64,000 bases of DNA, from contig DBYJ01000003.1 of the NCBI GenBank assembly GCA_002309805.1, forward strand, positions 123-64,122, given 5' to 3'. Under the pieces are notes generated by a model. The model worked only from the letters and a program-made list of their open reading frames with translations. It had not been told where the DNA came from and ran no database searches. Source of the stretch: Bacteroidales bacterium UBA1189. GTDB taxonomy: Bacteria > Bacteroidota > Bacteroidia > Bacteroidales > Bacteroidaceae. Below, piece by piece: positions 22,888 through 31,753 of the stretch (position 1 is its first letter; each line of letters starts with the position of its first letter). Position numbers and translations under genes: made by a program.

Positions 22888-25647
22888 TTAGCCTTGCAGG
22901 GCAGCAATAGCTGCTTTCAGGGAGGCAATGCGCGATTCGGCGTCAGCTTGTTTCTTGCGCTCGGCAGCAACGACTGCTTCAGGAGCACGGGCCACGAAGT
23001 TGGCGTTATTGAGCTTATTCATCACGATGCGCAGCGAGCCTTCAGTATAGGTAAGTTCATCGTTCAGCTTCTTCAACTCAGCCTCTACGTCCATCAGATT
23101 CCCGAGAGGAACGGCGTACTCCGTAGTTCCCACCATGAAGCTGGCTGCTCCCTGGCTCTTTTCGCTCACGGTATTGATGGCGCTGAGGTTGGCCATCTTA
23201 GTGATGACAGCTTGGTAGGGGGCTACAACGGCATTCCCACCCACAATCTCAAGCACGAGCTCTTCCTTCTGGGCAACGCCCTTCTGGAGGCGGATGGCAC
23301 GGATGTTGGAGATGATTTCCTTCACGGTCTCGAAATCGCGGATTAGATTGTCTTCAGTTTCTGTACCAATAACAGAAACGGGCTGGAACATAATGCTCTC
23401 GCCAGCCTTTCGCTCCTCGATGTTCTGCCAAAGCTCCTCAGTAATGAACGGCATGAATGGATGGAGCAAACGCAGCAGGTAGTCGAAATAGCGCAACGTG
23501 GCGTCGTACGTCTGACGGTCGATAGCACAGCCGTAGGCAGGCTTAATCATCTCCAGATACCAGGCTGAGAACTCGTCCCAGAACAGATTATAGACAGCCA
23601 TCAGCGCATCTGAGATGCGGTACTTCGAGAAGTGGTCGTCAACGAGGGCTGCTGTCTGCTTCAGTTTCGCATCGAACCAGCGCATAGCCGTAGCGGCAGC
23701 CTCGGAGGGAGCGGCCTTTTCATCTACCGTCCAGCCCCTGACAAGTCGGAAACAGTTCCAGATCTTATTGTTGAAGTTGCGTCCCTGCTCGCAGAGGCTT
23801 TCGTCGAACAGGATGTCGTTGCCTGCGGGGGCACTAAGCATCATGCCCATACGCACGCCGTCGGCTCCGTATTTGTCGATGAGGTCGAGGGGGTCGGGGC
23901 TGTTGCCAAGGCTCTTCGACATCTTGCGCCCGAGCTTATCGCGCACGATTCCTGTGAAATAGACATTACGGAAAGGCATGTCGCCCAAATATTCGTAGCC
24001 AGCCATAATCATTCGTGCTACCCAGAAGAAGATGATGTCGGGTCCGGTAACAAGGTCTGAGGTGGGGTAGTAGTAACGGATCTCGTCGTTCCCTGGGTTG
24101 TTGATGCCGTCGAAGAGGCTGATGGGCCAGAGCCACGACGAGAACCAGGTGTCGAGGGCTCCCTCGTCCTGGGTGAGCTGGTCGGCGGTGACGGTCTCGT
24201 AGCCTTTGATGAGGCGGGCTTTCTCCACAGCCTTGTCGATGGTCTCGGCCACCACGTACTGGCGCTCGGCGTCGGGCACATCGTCCTGACCGGGCAGGAA
24301 GTAGGCGGGGATGCGATGGCCCCACCAGAGCTGGCGGCTGATGCACCAGTCCTTGATGTTCTCCAGCCACATGCGGTAAGTGTTCTTATACTTGGTGGGA
24401 TAGAACCGTATGTCGTCGTTCATGACAGGGGGCAGGGCGATGTCGGCAAAATGCTGCATGCGGATGAACCATTGCAGCGAGAGACGCGGCTCAATGGGCA
24501 CGTTGGTGCGCTCGGAATAGCCCACCTTGTTGTCGTAGTCCTCCACTTTCTCCATCAGGACAGCAGCATCGAGGTCCTTGACAATCTGCTTGCGGCAGTC
24601 GAAACGGTCCATGCCCACGTAGAGTCCGGCTGCCTCGGAGAGGGTGGCATCGGGGTTGAAGATGTCGATGGCCTCGAGGTTGTACTTCTGACCGAGGGCG
24701 TAGTCGTTGACGTCGTGGGCAGGGGTAACTTTCAGACAGCCCGTACCAAACTCAATCTCCACATAACGATCCTCGATGATGGGGACAACCCTGTTTACCA
24801 GCGGGACAATCACCCGCTTGCCACGCAGCCAAGTGTTCTTCGGGTCCTTGGGGTTGATGCAGACGGCGATATCGCCCATGATGGTTTCAGGACGTGTGGT
24901 AGCTACCACAGCATAACGTCTGCCCTTGGCGTCGCGATGGATAATCTGATGCTTGACGGTAGGGTCGAAGGGCTCCGTAGCGCTCAGCACCTGGGCATCG
25001 GGCTCCTCACCATCCGTGCTGCCGGCAGGCTCGTCCACGTAGTAGCGCAGGTAGAACAGATGGCTGTGCTCGTCGTGATAGATGACCTCCTCGTCCGAGA
25101 GGGCGGTCTGACGCTCAGGATCCCAGTTGACCATACGCAGGCCACGATAGATGAGGCCCTTGTCGTAGAGGTCGCAGAATACCTTGATGACGCTCTTCGA
25201 GCGTTCCTCGTCCATCGTGAAAGCGGTACGGTCCCAGTCGCACGAGCAGCCCAGCTGGCGGAGTTGCTTGAGGATAATGCCTCCATGCTCGTCCGTCCAG
25301 TCCCAGGCATGACGCAGGAACTCCTCGCGGGTGAGGTCGCTCTTCTTGATACCCTTCTCAGCCAAACGCTTGATAACCTTGGCTTCGGTGGCGATGGAGG
25401 CATGGTCCGTACCAGGCACCCAGCAGGCATTCTTTCCTTCCATGCGGGCGCGGCGCACGAGGATGTCCTGAATGGTCTCGTTGAGCACGTGTCCCATGTG
25501 GAGCACGCCCGTCACGTTGGGTGGTGGAATAACCACGGTGTAGGGCTCACGTCCGTCAGGCTTGCTGCTGAAGAGACGGTTGTCCATCCAATACTGATAC
25601 CATTTTCCCTCGACTTGCGCAGGGCTGTACTTGCTTGCCAGTTCCAT
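22888..25647 (-). CDS. valS: Valyl-tRNA synthetase
   Basis: 919 residues, class Ia. It charges tRNA-Val in the cytoplasm. [14 protein letters not shown] is the HIGH motif and [16 protein letters not shown] the KMSKS motif. The editing domain is visible ([15 protein letters not shown]). The C-terminal coiled coil that holds tRNA ends the protein ([19 protein letters not shown]). A promoter box lies 45 nt upstream. Confidence 0.97.
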   Translation of the reverse strand: MELASKYSPAQVEGKWYQYWMDNRLFSSKPDGREPYTVVIPPPNVTGVLHMGHVLNETIQDILVRRARMEGKNACWVPGTDHASIATEAKVIKRLAEKGIKKSDLTREEFLRHAWDWTDEHGGIILKQLRQLGCSCDWDRTAFTMDEERSKSVIKVFCDLYDKGLIYRGLRMVNWDPERQTALSDEEVIYHDEHSHLFYLRYYVDEPAGSTDGEEPDAQVLSATEPFDPTVKHQIIHRDAKGRRYAVVATTRPETIMGDIAVCINPKDPKNTWLRGKRVIVPLVNRVVPIIEDRYVEIEFGTGCLKVTPAHDVNDYALGQKYNLEAIDIFNPDATLSEAAGLYVGMDRFDCRKQIVKDLDAAVLMEKVEDYDNKVGYSERTNVPIEPRLSLQWFIRMQHFADIALPPVMNDDIRFYPTKYKNTYRMWLENIKDWCISRQLWWGHRIPAYFLPGQDDVPDAERQYVVAETIDKAVEKARLIKGYETVTADQLTQDEGALDTWFSSWLWPISLFDGINNPGNDEIRYYYPTSDLVTGPDIIFFWVARMIMAGYEYLGDMPFRNVYFTGIVRDKLGRKMSKSLGNSPDPLDLIDKYGADGVRMGMMLSAPAGNDILFDESLCEQGRNFNNKIWNCFRLVRGWTVDEKAAPSEAAATAMRWFDAKLKQTAALVDDHFSKYRISDALMAVYNLFWDEFSAWYLEMIKPAYGCAIDRQTYDATLRYFDYLLRLLHPFMPFITEELWQNIEERKAGESIMFQPVSVIGTETEDNLIRDFETVKEIISNIRAIRLQKGVAQKEELVLEIVGGNAVVAPYQAVITKMANLSAINTVSEKSQGAASFMVGTTEYAVPLGNLMDVEAELKKLNDELTYTEGSLRIVMNKLNNANFVARAPEAVVAAERKKQADAESRIASLKAAIAALQG

Positions 25648-25691
25648 ATTCTCTCTTGTTATCTTTTACCTTATTCTATTTAAAACGGCTG

Positions 25692-25699
25692 CAAAGGTA
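25692..25699 (-). promoter_or_regulatory. Bacteroidota -7 box for valS
   Basis: Minus-strand TACCTTTG, 45 nt before the valS start. Confidence 0.6.
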
Positions 25700-25810
25700 G
25701 TGCAAGGCGAGCGATAATGCAAATTTATTTGCAATTATCCGAGCCGCCGCCTGTCTAAAAGCCTTTTATGCTATATCAAACGCTGTTCAAATAGCCCTTA
25801 ACTCTGCGCG

Positions 25811-25894
25811 CTCAGAATCAAACTCTGGCAAATTAGAATCAAACGTTACGGAATTAGAATCAAACGTTACGGAATTAGAATCAAACGTTAAATG
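25811..25894. repeat. 21-nt tandem array D (four units)
   Basis: AGAATCAAAC recurs at 25814, 25835, 25856 and 25877, an exact 21-nt step. Units 2-4 carry AATTAGAATCAAACGTTA. The array is central in the 471-bp valS-prs divergent gap; the rest of that gap shows only the two promoters and AT-rich sequence. Confidence 0.85.
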
Positions 25895-26071
25895 TTAAAA
25901 AGCCTGATAGCTTATAATCAATAATTTCGTGGCTGCTTTTGTTGAGTGATAAGCCGCAAAGCAATTGGCATAAAAAGAGCCGTTCTATCCTCAACGCGCG
26001 ATTCTTTTTTATTTTTCCACTTTTATTGAAAATAATTCCTCTTTCCTCGTTCCTAATTCCTATTTTTATTG

Positions 26072-26079
26072 TAATTTTG
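26072..26079 (+). promoter_or_regulatory. Bacteroidota -7 box for prs
   Basis: TAATTTTG followed by CAG, 40 nt before the prs start. Confidence 0.6.
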
Positions 26080-26118
26080 CAGTCGATTTCAACCTCCTAT
26101 TAACTGTAGTCTCCAATA

Positions 26119-27081
26119 ATGAGTACAACTGCTCCTTTTATGGTCTTCTCGGGCACTCGCTCGAGATACCTTGCTGAACAAATCTGTGAGTCGCTGGGCT
26201 GCCCGCTGGGCAACATGATTATCACCCATTTCGCCGATGGCGAGTTTGCGGTAAGCTACGAAGAATCCATCCGCGGAAAGGACGTTTTTCTCGTCCAGAG
26301 CACCTTCCCCAACTCGGACAACCTGATGGAACTGCTGCTGATGATTGACGCTGCCAAGCGCGCTTCGGCACATAGCATCGTGGCTGTGATTCCCTATTTC
26401 GGATGGGCTCGTCAGGATCGCAAGGACAAGCCGCGCGTCTCCATCGCTGCCAAGCTGGTTGCCGACATGCTGATGGTGGCTGGCGTTAGCCGCGTAGTCA
26501 CTATGGACCTCCATGCCGATCAGATTCAAGGCTTCTTCGATATCCCTGTGGATCACCTCTATGCCAGCAACGTATTTGCTCCCTACATTCAGAGTTTGAA
26601 CTTCCCGATGGACGATGTGGTGATTGCCACTCCTGACGTGGGTGGCAGCAAGCGCGCCGCTGCCTATGCCAAGTACTTTAACGTTCCCCTCGTGCTCTGC
26701 AACAAGACTCGCGCACGGGCCAATGTGGTGGAATCCATACAGATAATCGGCGATGTGGAAGGGAAGAACGTCATGCTCTTCGATGATATCGTCGATACCG
26801 CAGGCACCATCACCCAGGCTGCCGACGAGATGAAGCGTGCTGGAGCCCGCAGCGTGCGTGCCTTTGCCAGCCATTGTGTGATGTCGGGTCCTGCTGTTGA
26901 GCGCGTGAATGCCTCGTTGCTGGAGGAGATAGTCTTTACTAACAGCATCCCCTTCGACAATCAGAACGGTAAGCGTTGCCCCCGTCTGAAACAGCTCTCC
27001 ATAGCTCCGCTGTTTGCCGATACCATCCAGCGCATTATCAATAACGAGCCTATTAGTGTGAAGTATATCTTCCAGAAATAA
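26119..27081 (+). CDS. prs: Ribose-phosphate pyrophosphokinase
   Basis: 320 residues. It makes PRPP from ribose 5-phosphate and ATP for nucleotide, His, Trp and NAD synthesis. FSGTRSRYLAEQICESLG is the start region, PYFGWARQDRKDKPR the ATP flexible loop, and VMLFDDIVDTAGTITQAA the PRPP-binding loop. MDLHADQIQGFFDIPVDHL is the metal- and ribose-binding region. It stands next to a thioredoxin-like lipoprotein gene 34 nt downstream. Confidence 0.96.
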   Translation: MSTTAPFMVFSGTRSRYLAEQICESLGCPLGNMIITHFADGEFAVSYEESIRGKDVFLVQSTFPNSDNLMELLLMIDAAKRASAHSIVAVIPYFGWARQDRKDKPRVSIAAKLVADMLMVAGVSRVVTMDLHADQIQGFFDIPVDHLYASNVFAPYIQSLNFPMDDVVIATPDVGGSKRAAAYAKYFNVPLVLCNKTRARANVVESIQIIGDVEGKNVMLFDDIVDTAGTITQAADEMKRAGARSVRAFASHCVMSGPAVERVNASLLEEIVFTNSIPFDNQNGKRCPRLKQLSIAPLFADTIQRIINNEPISVKYIFQK

Positions 27082-27115
27082 AACCATTTATTAACCAAAT
27101 AAAACAACAAATCCA

Positions 27116-28201
27116 ATGAAGAAATTATTCTTTATCGCAGCTGCTGTCGTCATGTTGGCAGCCTGCCAAAACAAGAATGCCTACACCGTCAGCGGTACCA
27201 TTGCAGGTGCTCAGGACGGAGACACCGTTGCTGTTGCCGTTCCTCAGGGACGTACTCTCGAGAAGCTCGCTCTGGGCGTTGTCAAGGATGGCAAGTATCA
27301 GATCAAGGGCACGACCGACACCATTCAGGTGGTTTATCTTACCGTAGCAGGACAGCCCCGCTTGCAGCTCTTCCTTGAGGCTGGAAACATCAAGGCTGAT
27401 ATCAACGAAGGTGGTGAGAACCAGGCTATCGGTACGCTCAACAACAATCGCATGGAGGCTTTCAACTCTACCCTCAACGGCATCTTTGAAGGCTATGGCG
27501 AACTGAACCAGCGCCTGCAGGCTGACGACGTTACTGAAGAGGAAATTGCTGAAGTCCGCTCGAAAATGGAAGTGATGGAAAAACAGTACGACGAGGCCGT
27601 CAAGAATAGCCTTCGCGAGAATGTCGACTGCGACTTCGGACTCTTCCTCCTCCAGCGCTACTCCTACAACTTCGAGGCTGAGGAATTGGCTCCCATCCTC
27701 GACGAGTTCGTCAAGAAATTCCCCAACAATGAAACCGTCCTCCGTACGAAGGAAAACAACGACAAGGTGTTGGCTACGGCTGTGGGAAAGAAGTTCATCG
27801 ACTTTGAGATGGCTAACATGGCTGGCGGAACCAGCAAGCTGAGCGACTTCGTGAAGCAGAACAAGGTGACGCTCGTTGACTTCTGGGCAAGCTGGTGTGG
27901 TCCCTGCCGTCAGGAGATGCCCAACGTCAAGGCTGCTTATGAGAAATTCGGCGCCAAGGGCTTTGGCATCGTCGGCGTCAGTCTCGACCGCGACGAAGAG
28001 TCATGGAAGAAGGGTGTAGCTGATTTAGGTATGGCTTGGCCCCAGATCTCTGACCTGAAGTACTGGGATTGCGAGGGCGCAGCTCTCTATGGCGTTCGTG
28101 CCATCCCTGCTACGGTACTCATCAACCAGGAAGGTACCATCCTCGCCCGCAACCTTCGCGGCGATGCTCTTGCTGAAAAGCTTGAGGAAGTGCTGAAATA
28201 A
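27116..28201 (+). CDS. TlpA-like thiol-disulfide lipoprotein with DUF4369-type N-domain
   Basis: 361 residues. The lipobox VMLAAC places it as a periplasmic lipoprotein. Residues 20-120 resemble DUF4369 (YTVSGTIAGAQDGDTV, DGKYQIKGTTDTIQVVYL). After a helical linker comes a thioredoxin domain from about 225 with the active site WASWCGPCRQEMP and the cis-Pro loop VRAIPATVLINQEG. The family reduces or rearranges disulfides of exported proteins. Substrates are unknown. Confidence 0.92.
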   Translation: MKKLFFIAAAVVMLAACQNKNAYTVSGTIAGAQDGDTVAVAVPQGRTLEKLALGVVKDGKYQIKGTTDTIQVVYLTVAGQPRLQLFLEAGNIKADINEGGENQAIGTLNNNRMEAFNSTLNGIFEGYGELNQRLQADDVTEEEIAEVRSKMEVMEKQYDEAVKNSLRENVDCDFGLFLLQRYSYNFEAEELAPILDEFVKKFPNNETVLRTKENNDKVLATAVGKKFIDFEMANMAGGTSKLSDFVKQNKVTLVDFWASWCGPCRQEMPNVKAAYEKFGAKGFGIVGVSLDRDEESWKKGVADLGMAWPQISDLKYWDCEGAALYGVRAIPATVLINQEGTILARNLRGDALAEKLEEVLK

Positions 28202-28236
28202 AGGCCAAAAGATAAGGGCCTATAGTCGTCTATAGA

Positions 28237-28749
28237 CTATCGGCTCTTCATCTCCTTTAAGATATTCCTCTTCGTCGTCCTCAGGGCGGGGGAGAGGAAT
28301 TCTGTTTCCATGATGTCTAATGTCTGGCGCAGTTCTGCCAGCAGCTCAGGGAAAGGACGGCATTGAAGGTATGCCAGCTTCATCGCAACGGAACGCACTC
28401 CATTAGGCTGGTCAGGGCGCATCATCATGTCGAGGCAAAAGTCGAGGAAGTCCGTCCTCACGTCATCACTCTTGAATTGCGTACGCAGTAGGATTGTCAT
28501 AGTCAGCCTTCGCATGGTGATGCTCTCTGTGCGCATGGCCAAGTCGATGAGCTCGTGCTGTTTGTCGGTCAGCCATTCATCGTCGTCTGAAGGTAGATGG
28601 GTCATTACCCAGGCAGCATTATCAGACGTACGTTTGTCCTCGTCGTACAGATAGGAGAAAAGCTCTTCCCTGTCGGAGGAAAAAGAAAGGAGCAGGACGT
28701 CGTTTCCGCCAATGTGTCCGCTCAGGATGGTATGCAGATTTCTTGTCAT
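28237..28749 (-). CDS. Conserved-looking helical protein of unknown function
   Basis: 170 residues from the ATG at 28747-28749. The longer frame to 28800 begins in what looks like intergenic DNA. The chain is all-helical and HEAT-like: WVMTHLPSDDDEWLTDKQHEL, ITMRRLTMTILLR, GVRSVAMKLAYLQC. No signal peptide or catalytic motif. HEAT-type proteins usually bind other proteins or nucleic acid. It is convergent with the TlpA-like gene and divergent from the acyltransferase. Confidence 0.6.
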   Translation of the reverse strand: MTRNLHTILSGHIGGNDVLLLSFSSDREELFSYLYDEDKRTSDNAAWVMTHLPSDDDEWLTDKQHELIDLAMRTESITMRRLTMTILLRTQFKSDDVRTDFLDFCLDMMMRPDQPNGVRSVAMKLAYLQCRPFPELLAELRQTLDIMETEFLSPALRTTKRNILKEMKSR

Positions 28750-28829
28750 TTCGGCCGCGAAGATAGCATTTGGTGAGTGAATTTGCAAAAAAAGGCTCAA
28801 ATAATATTGCTTTTCCTTTCGGCATACAC

Positions 28830-28837
28830 TATCTTTG
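28830..28837 (+). promoter_or_regulatory. Bacteroidota -7 box for the acyltransferase
   Basis: TATCTTTG. It overlaps a TTG at 28835, so the true start must be downstream; the GTG at 28868 fits. Confidence 0.55.
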
Positions 28838-28867
28838 TCTCGTGAAACAAAGAAAACTTCCTTCGTC

Positions 28868-30034
28868 GTGAATAAAAACGTCTACCTTGCCTCAAAGCCG
28901 CGCTATGAAATCCTGGATGGGTTGCGTGGCGTAGGTGCCCTGTTCGTCGTGGCCTATCATCTGTTTGAAACTTATTTTGGCGGAGGCCCCACACAACCCA
29001 TCAATCATGGTTATTTGGCTGTCGATTTCTTCTTCGTCCTCTCAGGCTTTGTGGTCGGCTATGCCTATGATGACCGCTGGAGCCGTATGTCCACGTGGAA
29101 TTTCTTCAAACGTCGTCTGGTCAGGCTTCATCCGCTGGTAATCCTTGGCACGTTGTTCGGCGCACTCATGTTCTACTTGGGGGCTTGCGGGCGTTTCCCT
29201 GCTATTGCTGAAACGCCGTGGTGGATGGTTGTTCTGGTAATGCTGTGGGCTTTTACGCTTTTACCCATTCCTCCTTCGCTGGATATCCGTGGTTGGGTGG
29301 AGACCAATCCGCTGAATGGCCCTGCATGGTCGTTGCAATGGGAGTATCTGGCTAATATCCTCTATGCGCTGGTGTTCCGTCGCTTGTCGAAAAAGGCTTT
29401 GGCTGTGTGCGTAGGCTTTTTTGCGCTACTCACAATAACGCTTTGTCTGAATCTTGACTTTACAGGATTGCTTGCTAAACGCAGCTATGCTTCCTATACC
29501 GTTGTGGGAGGCTGGAGTCTGACGCCCGAGCAGCTGTTGGTGGGACTCACACGCGTGCTCTATCCCTTCTTCTGCGGATTGCTCATTTCACGTTGTGGCA
29601 GGCTGATTAAGGTTCGGAATGGCTTCTGGTGGTGCTCACTCGCCATAGCCTTGCTGCTCTGTATGCCTTGGATGGGGCGTGGCGATGCGCGTTGGACAAA
29701 TGGCATTTACGAGGCGCTCTGCATCCTGGTTTTCTTTCCCCTTATTGTTTCCGTTGGGGCAGGCAGCAGCGTCAAAGGAGTTCGCTCATCGGCTGTCAAC
29801 AAGTTCCTTGGCGATATTTCCTATCCGCTTTATATTACCCACTTCCCTCTCATCCATCTGCAGATGGCGTGGGTGGACATGCATCATGACGCTCCGCTGG
29901 CCATGCACATCTTTGTGGCTGTGTCGCTCTATGTGCTGGCGATTGCTCTGGCTTGGGCAGCATTCAAGCTCTACGACTTGCCCGTGCGCAGCTGGTTGAG
30001 GAAGAAGCTGTGGCCCGAGGCTATCTCGAAGTGA
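28868..30034 (+). CDS. Acyltransferase family 3 membrane protein
   Basis: 388 residues from the GTG at 28868, chosen because the promoter box overlaps the upstream TTG. Acyltransferase_3 features: RYEILDGLRGVGALFVVAYH with the conserved His, DFFFVLSGFVVGYAYD, and about ten membrane helices. SYPLYITHFPLI is the conserved late motif. Such proteins O-acetylate surface sugars or lipids. Its last 64 nt overlap, in antisense, the 3' end of the nitroreductase gene. Confidence 0.9.
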   Translation: MNKNVYLASKPRYEILDGLRGVGALFVVAYHLFETYFGGGPTQPINHGYLAVDFFFVLSGFVVGYAYDDRWSRMSTWNFFKRRLVRLHPLVILGTLFGALMFYLGACGRFPAIAETPWWMVVLVMLWAFTLLPIPPSLDIRGWVETNPLNGPAWSLQWEYLANILYALVFRRLSKKALAVCVGFFALLTITLCLNLDFTGLLAKRSYASYTVVGGWSLTPEQLLVGLTRVLYPFFCGLLISRCGRLIKVRNGFWWCSLAIALLLCMPWMGRGDARWTNGIYEALCILVFFPLIVSVGAGSSVKGVRSSAVNKFLGDISYPLYITHFPLIHLQMAWVDMHHDAPLAMHIFVAVSLYVLAIALAWAAFKLYDLPVRSWLRKKLWPEAISK

Positions 30035-30651
30035 TAGGCCACGATGCCAAGGTCCATGTGCGCAAAGAAGCCCAGTCCTGCCTTCACGCTCACTTGGTCT
30101 TCTTTATAGGAGAATCGGAACTTCTGCTGATTGATGGCTGTGGGGGCGAGTAGGGCAGCTGCTACGCCCTTCTGGAACCATTCGGGAAAGTCCTTCCCCT
30201 CTGTGACGGCTTCGAAGGATTTGCTCTTGTGCTGCACGCCCCCATCGACTCCTGTACCGATGGCAATAACTCCACGCAGCCTTTCGTCGGGAAGAATCTG
30301 CATGGCGTCAGGCGTCTTTTTATAAGTCAATCCCACCCAGCATGTGTTCAGCCCCAGCGTCTGAGCCAGCAATACGACACACTCTCCAAAGTAGCCCAGC
30401 CGTTCGTCAAGGTCCTTGCTCCGTTGTCCAACGAGGGCGATGTAGTTGCGGACATTCTGGAATTTGCCGTAGTGGGGTTTCTCGGCCTGAAAGCAGTTCG
30501 GCTCGTTGATGATTAGCTGCAGATGCAGATTACCCTCTGTGTTACAACGCTCCATCTCAGCCTTGAGCGTCTCGATTTGCTCTGTCGTCAGAGGAGCGTC
30601 AGTATAATGGCGCACGGAATGGCGCGCGAGTATGGCTTCGTGTATTGTCAT
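29971..30651 (-). CDS. Nitroreductase family flavoprotein
   Basis: 226 residues. FMN-dependent NAD(P)H oxidoreductase fold: ILARHSVRHYTDAPLTTEQI at the start, then VVLLAQTLGLNTCWVGLTY, and GKDFPEWFQKGVAAALLAPTAINQQKFRF, an arrangement close to the larger nitroreductases with a C-terminal NQQ/PTA motif. Physiological substrate cannot be told. The C-terminus (SFFLNQLRTGKS) is read from the strand opposite the acyltransferase end, a 64-bp convergent overlap. Confidence 0.85.
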   Translation of the reverse strand: MTIHEAILARHSVRHYTDAPLTTEQIETLKAEMERCNTEGNLHLQLIINEPNCFQAEKPHYGKFQNVRNYIALVGQRSKDLDERLGYFGECVVLLAQTLGLNTCWVGLTYKKTPDAMQILPDERLRGVIAIGTGVDGGVQHKSKSFEAVTEGKDFPEWFQKGVAAALLAPTAINQQKFRFSYKEDQVSVKAGLGFFAHMDLGIVAYHFEIASGHSFFLNQLRTGKS

Positions 30652-30673
30652 GTTGTCTACGTTTTCTAAATTT

Positions 30674-31636
30674 TCAGTTTTCAGTTTTCAATTTATTAAG
30701 TTGAATGGAATTGATAACGTTGTGCCAGATGCAGTAGAAACCGCCTGCAATAGCTGTGACAGGCGTGAAGAATGTGTACGACAGCCAGATGAGGAATACG
30801 GTATTCTTTTGGCCCATCGACTGCCCAGCAGTAGTTGCTTCACTCAGGGCGTTTTGACTTGTTGACTTCCCTATTTGTCTTCCTGTCCAGAACTGAAAAA
30901 GGCAGCACACAAGGCTTACTAGGGCAATGGCTGCCAAATGCCAGAATCCTGCCGTGCTGTGGACGATGCTACGAGTGCTGACGGCAATAGCCAGAGCTAA
31001 AGAGATTGTCCAGAGATAAAAAGGCAAATCGCCTGTCTGCAGCAGGAGATCGTTTAGCTTAGGAAGCGTGTAGCGGATGAGCCAAGCCAGCATCATGGGG
31101 CAGATAAGTAAGGGGAACACCTTCGACATGATAGCCATGAATGCTTGCAAGAAGCTCAGTCCCTCCTGCGGATGAATGAGTGGCGCCACAAGGGGTACGA
31201 CGATGGAAACCACAAGGTTAATCATCACCGTATAGGTGACGAGATGTGCGGCATTGCCTCCCAGCTTGCGGACGACGACAGCAGCTGCCGTTGCCGTAGG
31301 GCAGATGAGGCAGAGCATGGCGCTCTCATAGACAATTCGCCCCTCGATATCAGGGCGTAGGATGATGAGCCCTGCCAGCACTCCGAATAGAACCGTCTGA
31401 ATCAACAGCAGGGGCAGGTGCCAAGGACACAGCCGAAGGTCCTTGGGGCGAATCCGGCAGAACGACAGGAACAGCATCGTGAACAGTAGCGCAGGCTGCA
31501 CGATGGCAATCACTTTGTTCGCGCCGGCATATACCTCCTGAGGAAACCTCATGGCTACTGCCGCGAAGTATCCTACCACACCCGTCATCATGCTGAGTGG
31601 CAGCGCCCAACGCTTTAAGAATCTGTCGTCTTTCAT
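30674..31636 (-). CDS. Bile acid:sodium symporter (BASS) family transporter
   Basis: 320 residues with nine or ten membrane helices. Family-like segments: LLFTMLFLSFCRIRPKDL, ICPTATAAAVVVRKLGG and GQKNTVFLIWLSYTFFTPV. Substrate may be an organic anion; unproven. Two parts come from repeats: KSTSQNALSEATT, inserted before the GQxxGQKNT motif and encoded by TTGTTGAC-type sequence near 30852-30875, and the C-terminal NKLKTEN plus stop codon, encoded by TTTTCAG repeats. It is 22 nt upstream of the nitroreductase start. Confidence 0.85.
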   Translation of the reverse strand: MKDDRFLKRWALPLSMMTGVVGYFAAVAMRFPQEVYAGANKVIAIVQPALLFTMLFLSFCRIRPKDLRLCPWHLPLLLIQTVLFGVLAGLIILRPDIEGRIVYESAMLCLICPTATAAAVVVRKLGGNAAHLVTYTVMINLVVSIVVPLVAPLIHPQEGLSFLQAFMAIMSKVFPLLICPMMLAWLIRYTLPKLNDLLLQTGDLPFYLWTISLALAIAVSTRSIVHSTAGFWHLAAIALVSLVCCLFQFWTGRQIGKSTSQNALSEATTAGQSMGQKNTVFLIWLSYTFFTPVTAIAGGFYCIWHNVINSIQLNKLKTEN

Positions 31637-31648
31637 CTTCCAGCTCTT

Positions 31649-31753
31649 CTTCCTTGCTTCTCTGTTTTTATTTGCCTATTCTAAATTTTTATTCGCCTGC
31701 GTTAATTTTTTATTTGCCTGCGCTGAGAATTTATTTGCCTATTCTATTTTCCT
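31649..31753. repeat. 21-nt tandem array G (four clear units plus one degenerate)
   Basis: Units at 31670-31690, 31691-31711, 31712-31732 and 31733-31753, each starting ATTTGCCT or ATTCGCCT and ending T-rich. A weaker unit is at 31649-31669. The array fills the gap between the transporter start and the GH18-ThuA stop, and its last bases include that stop codon. Confidence 0.85.
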
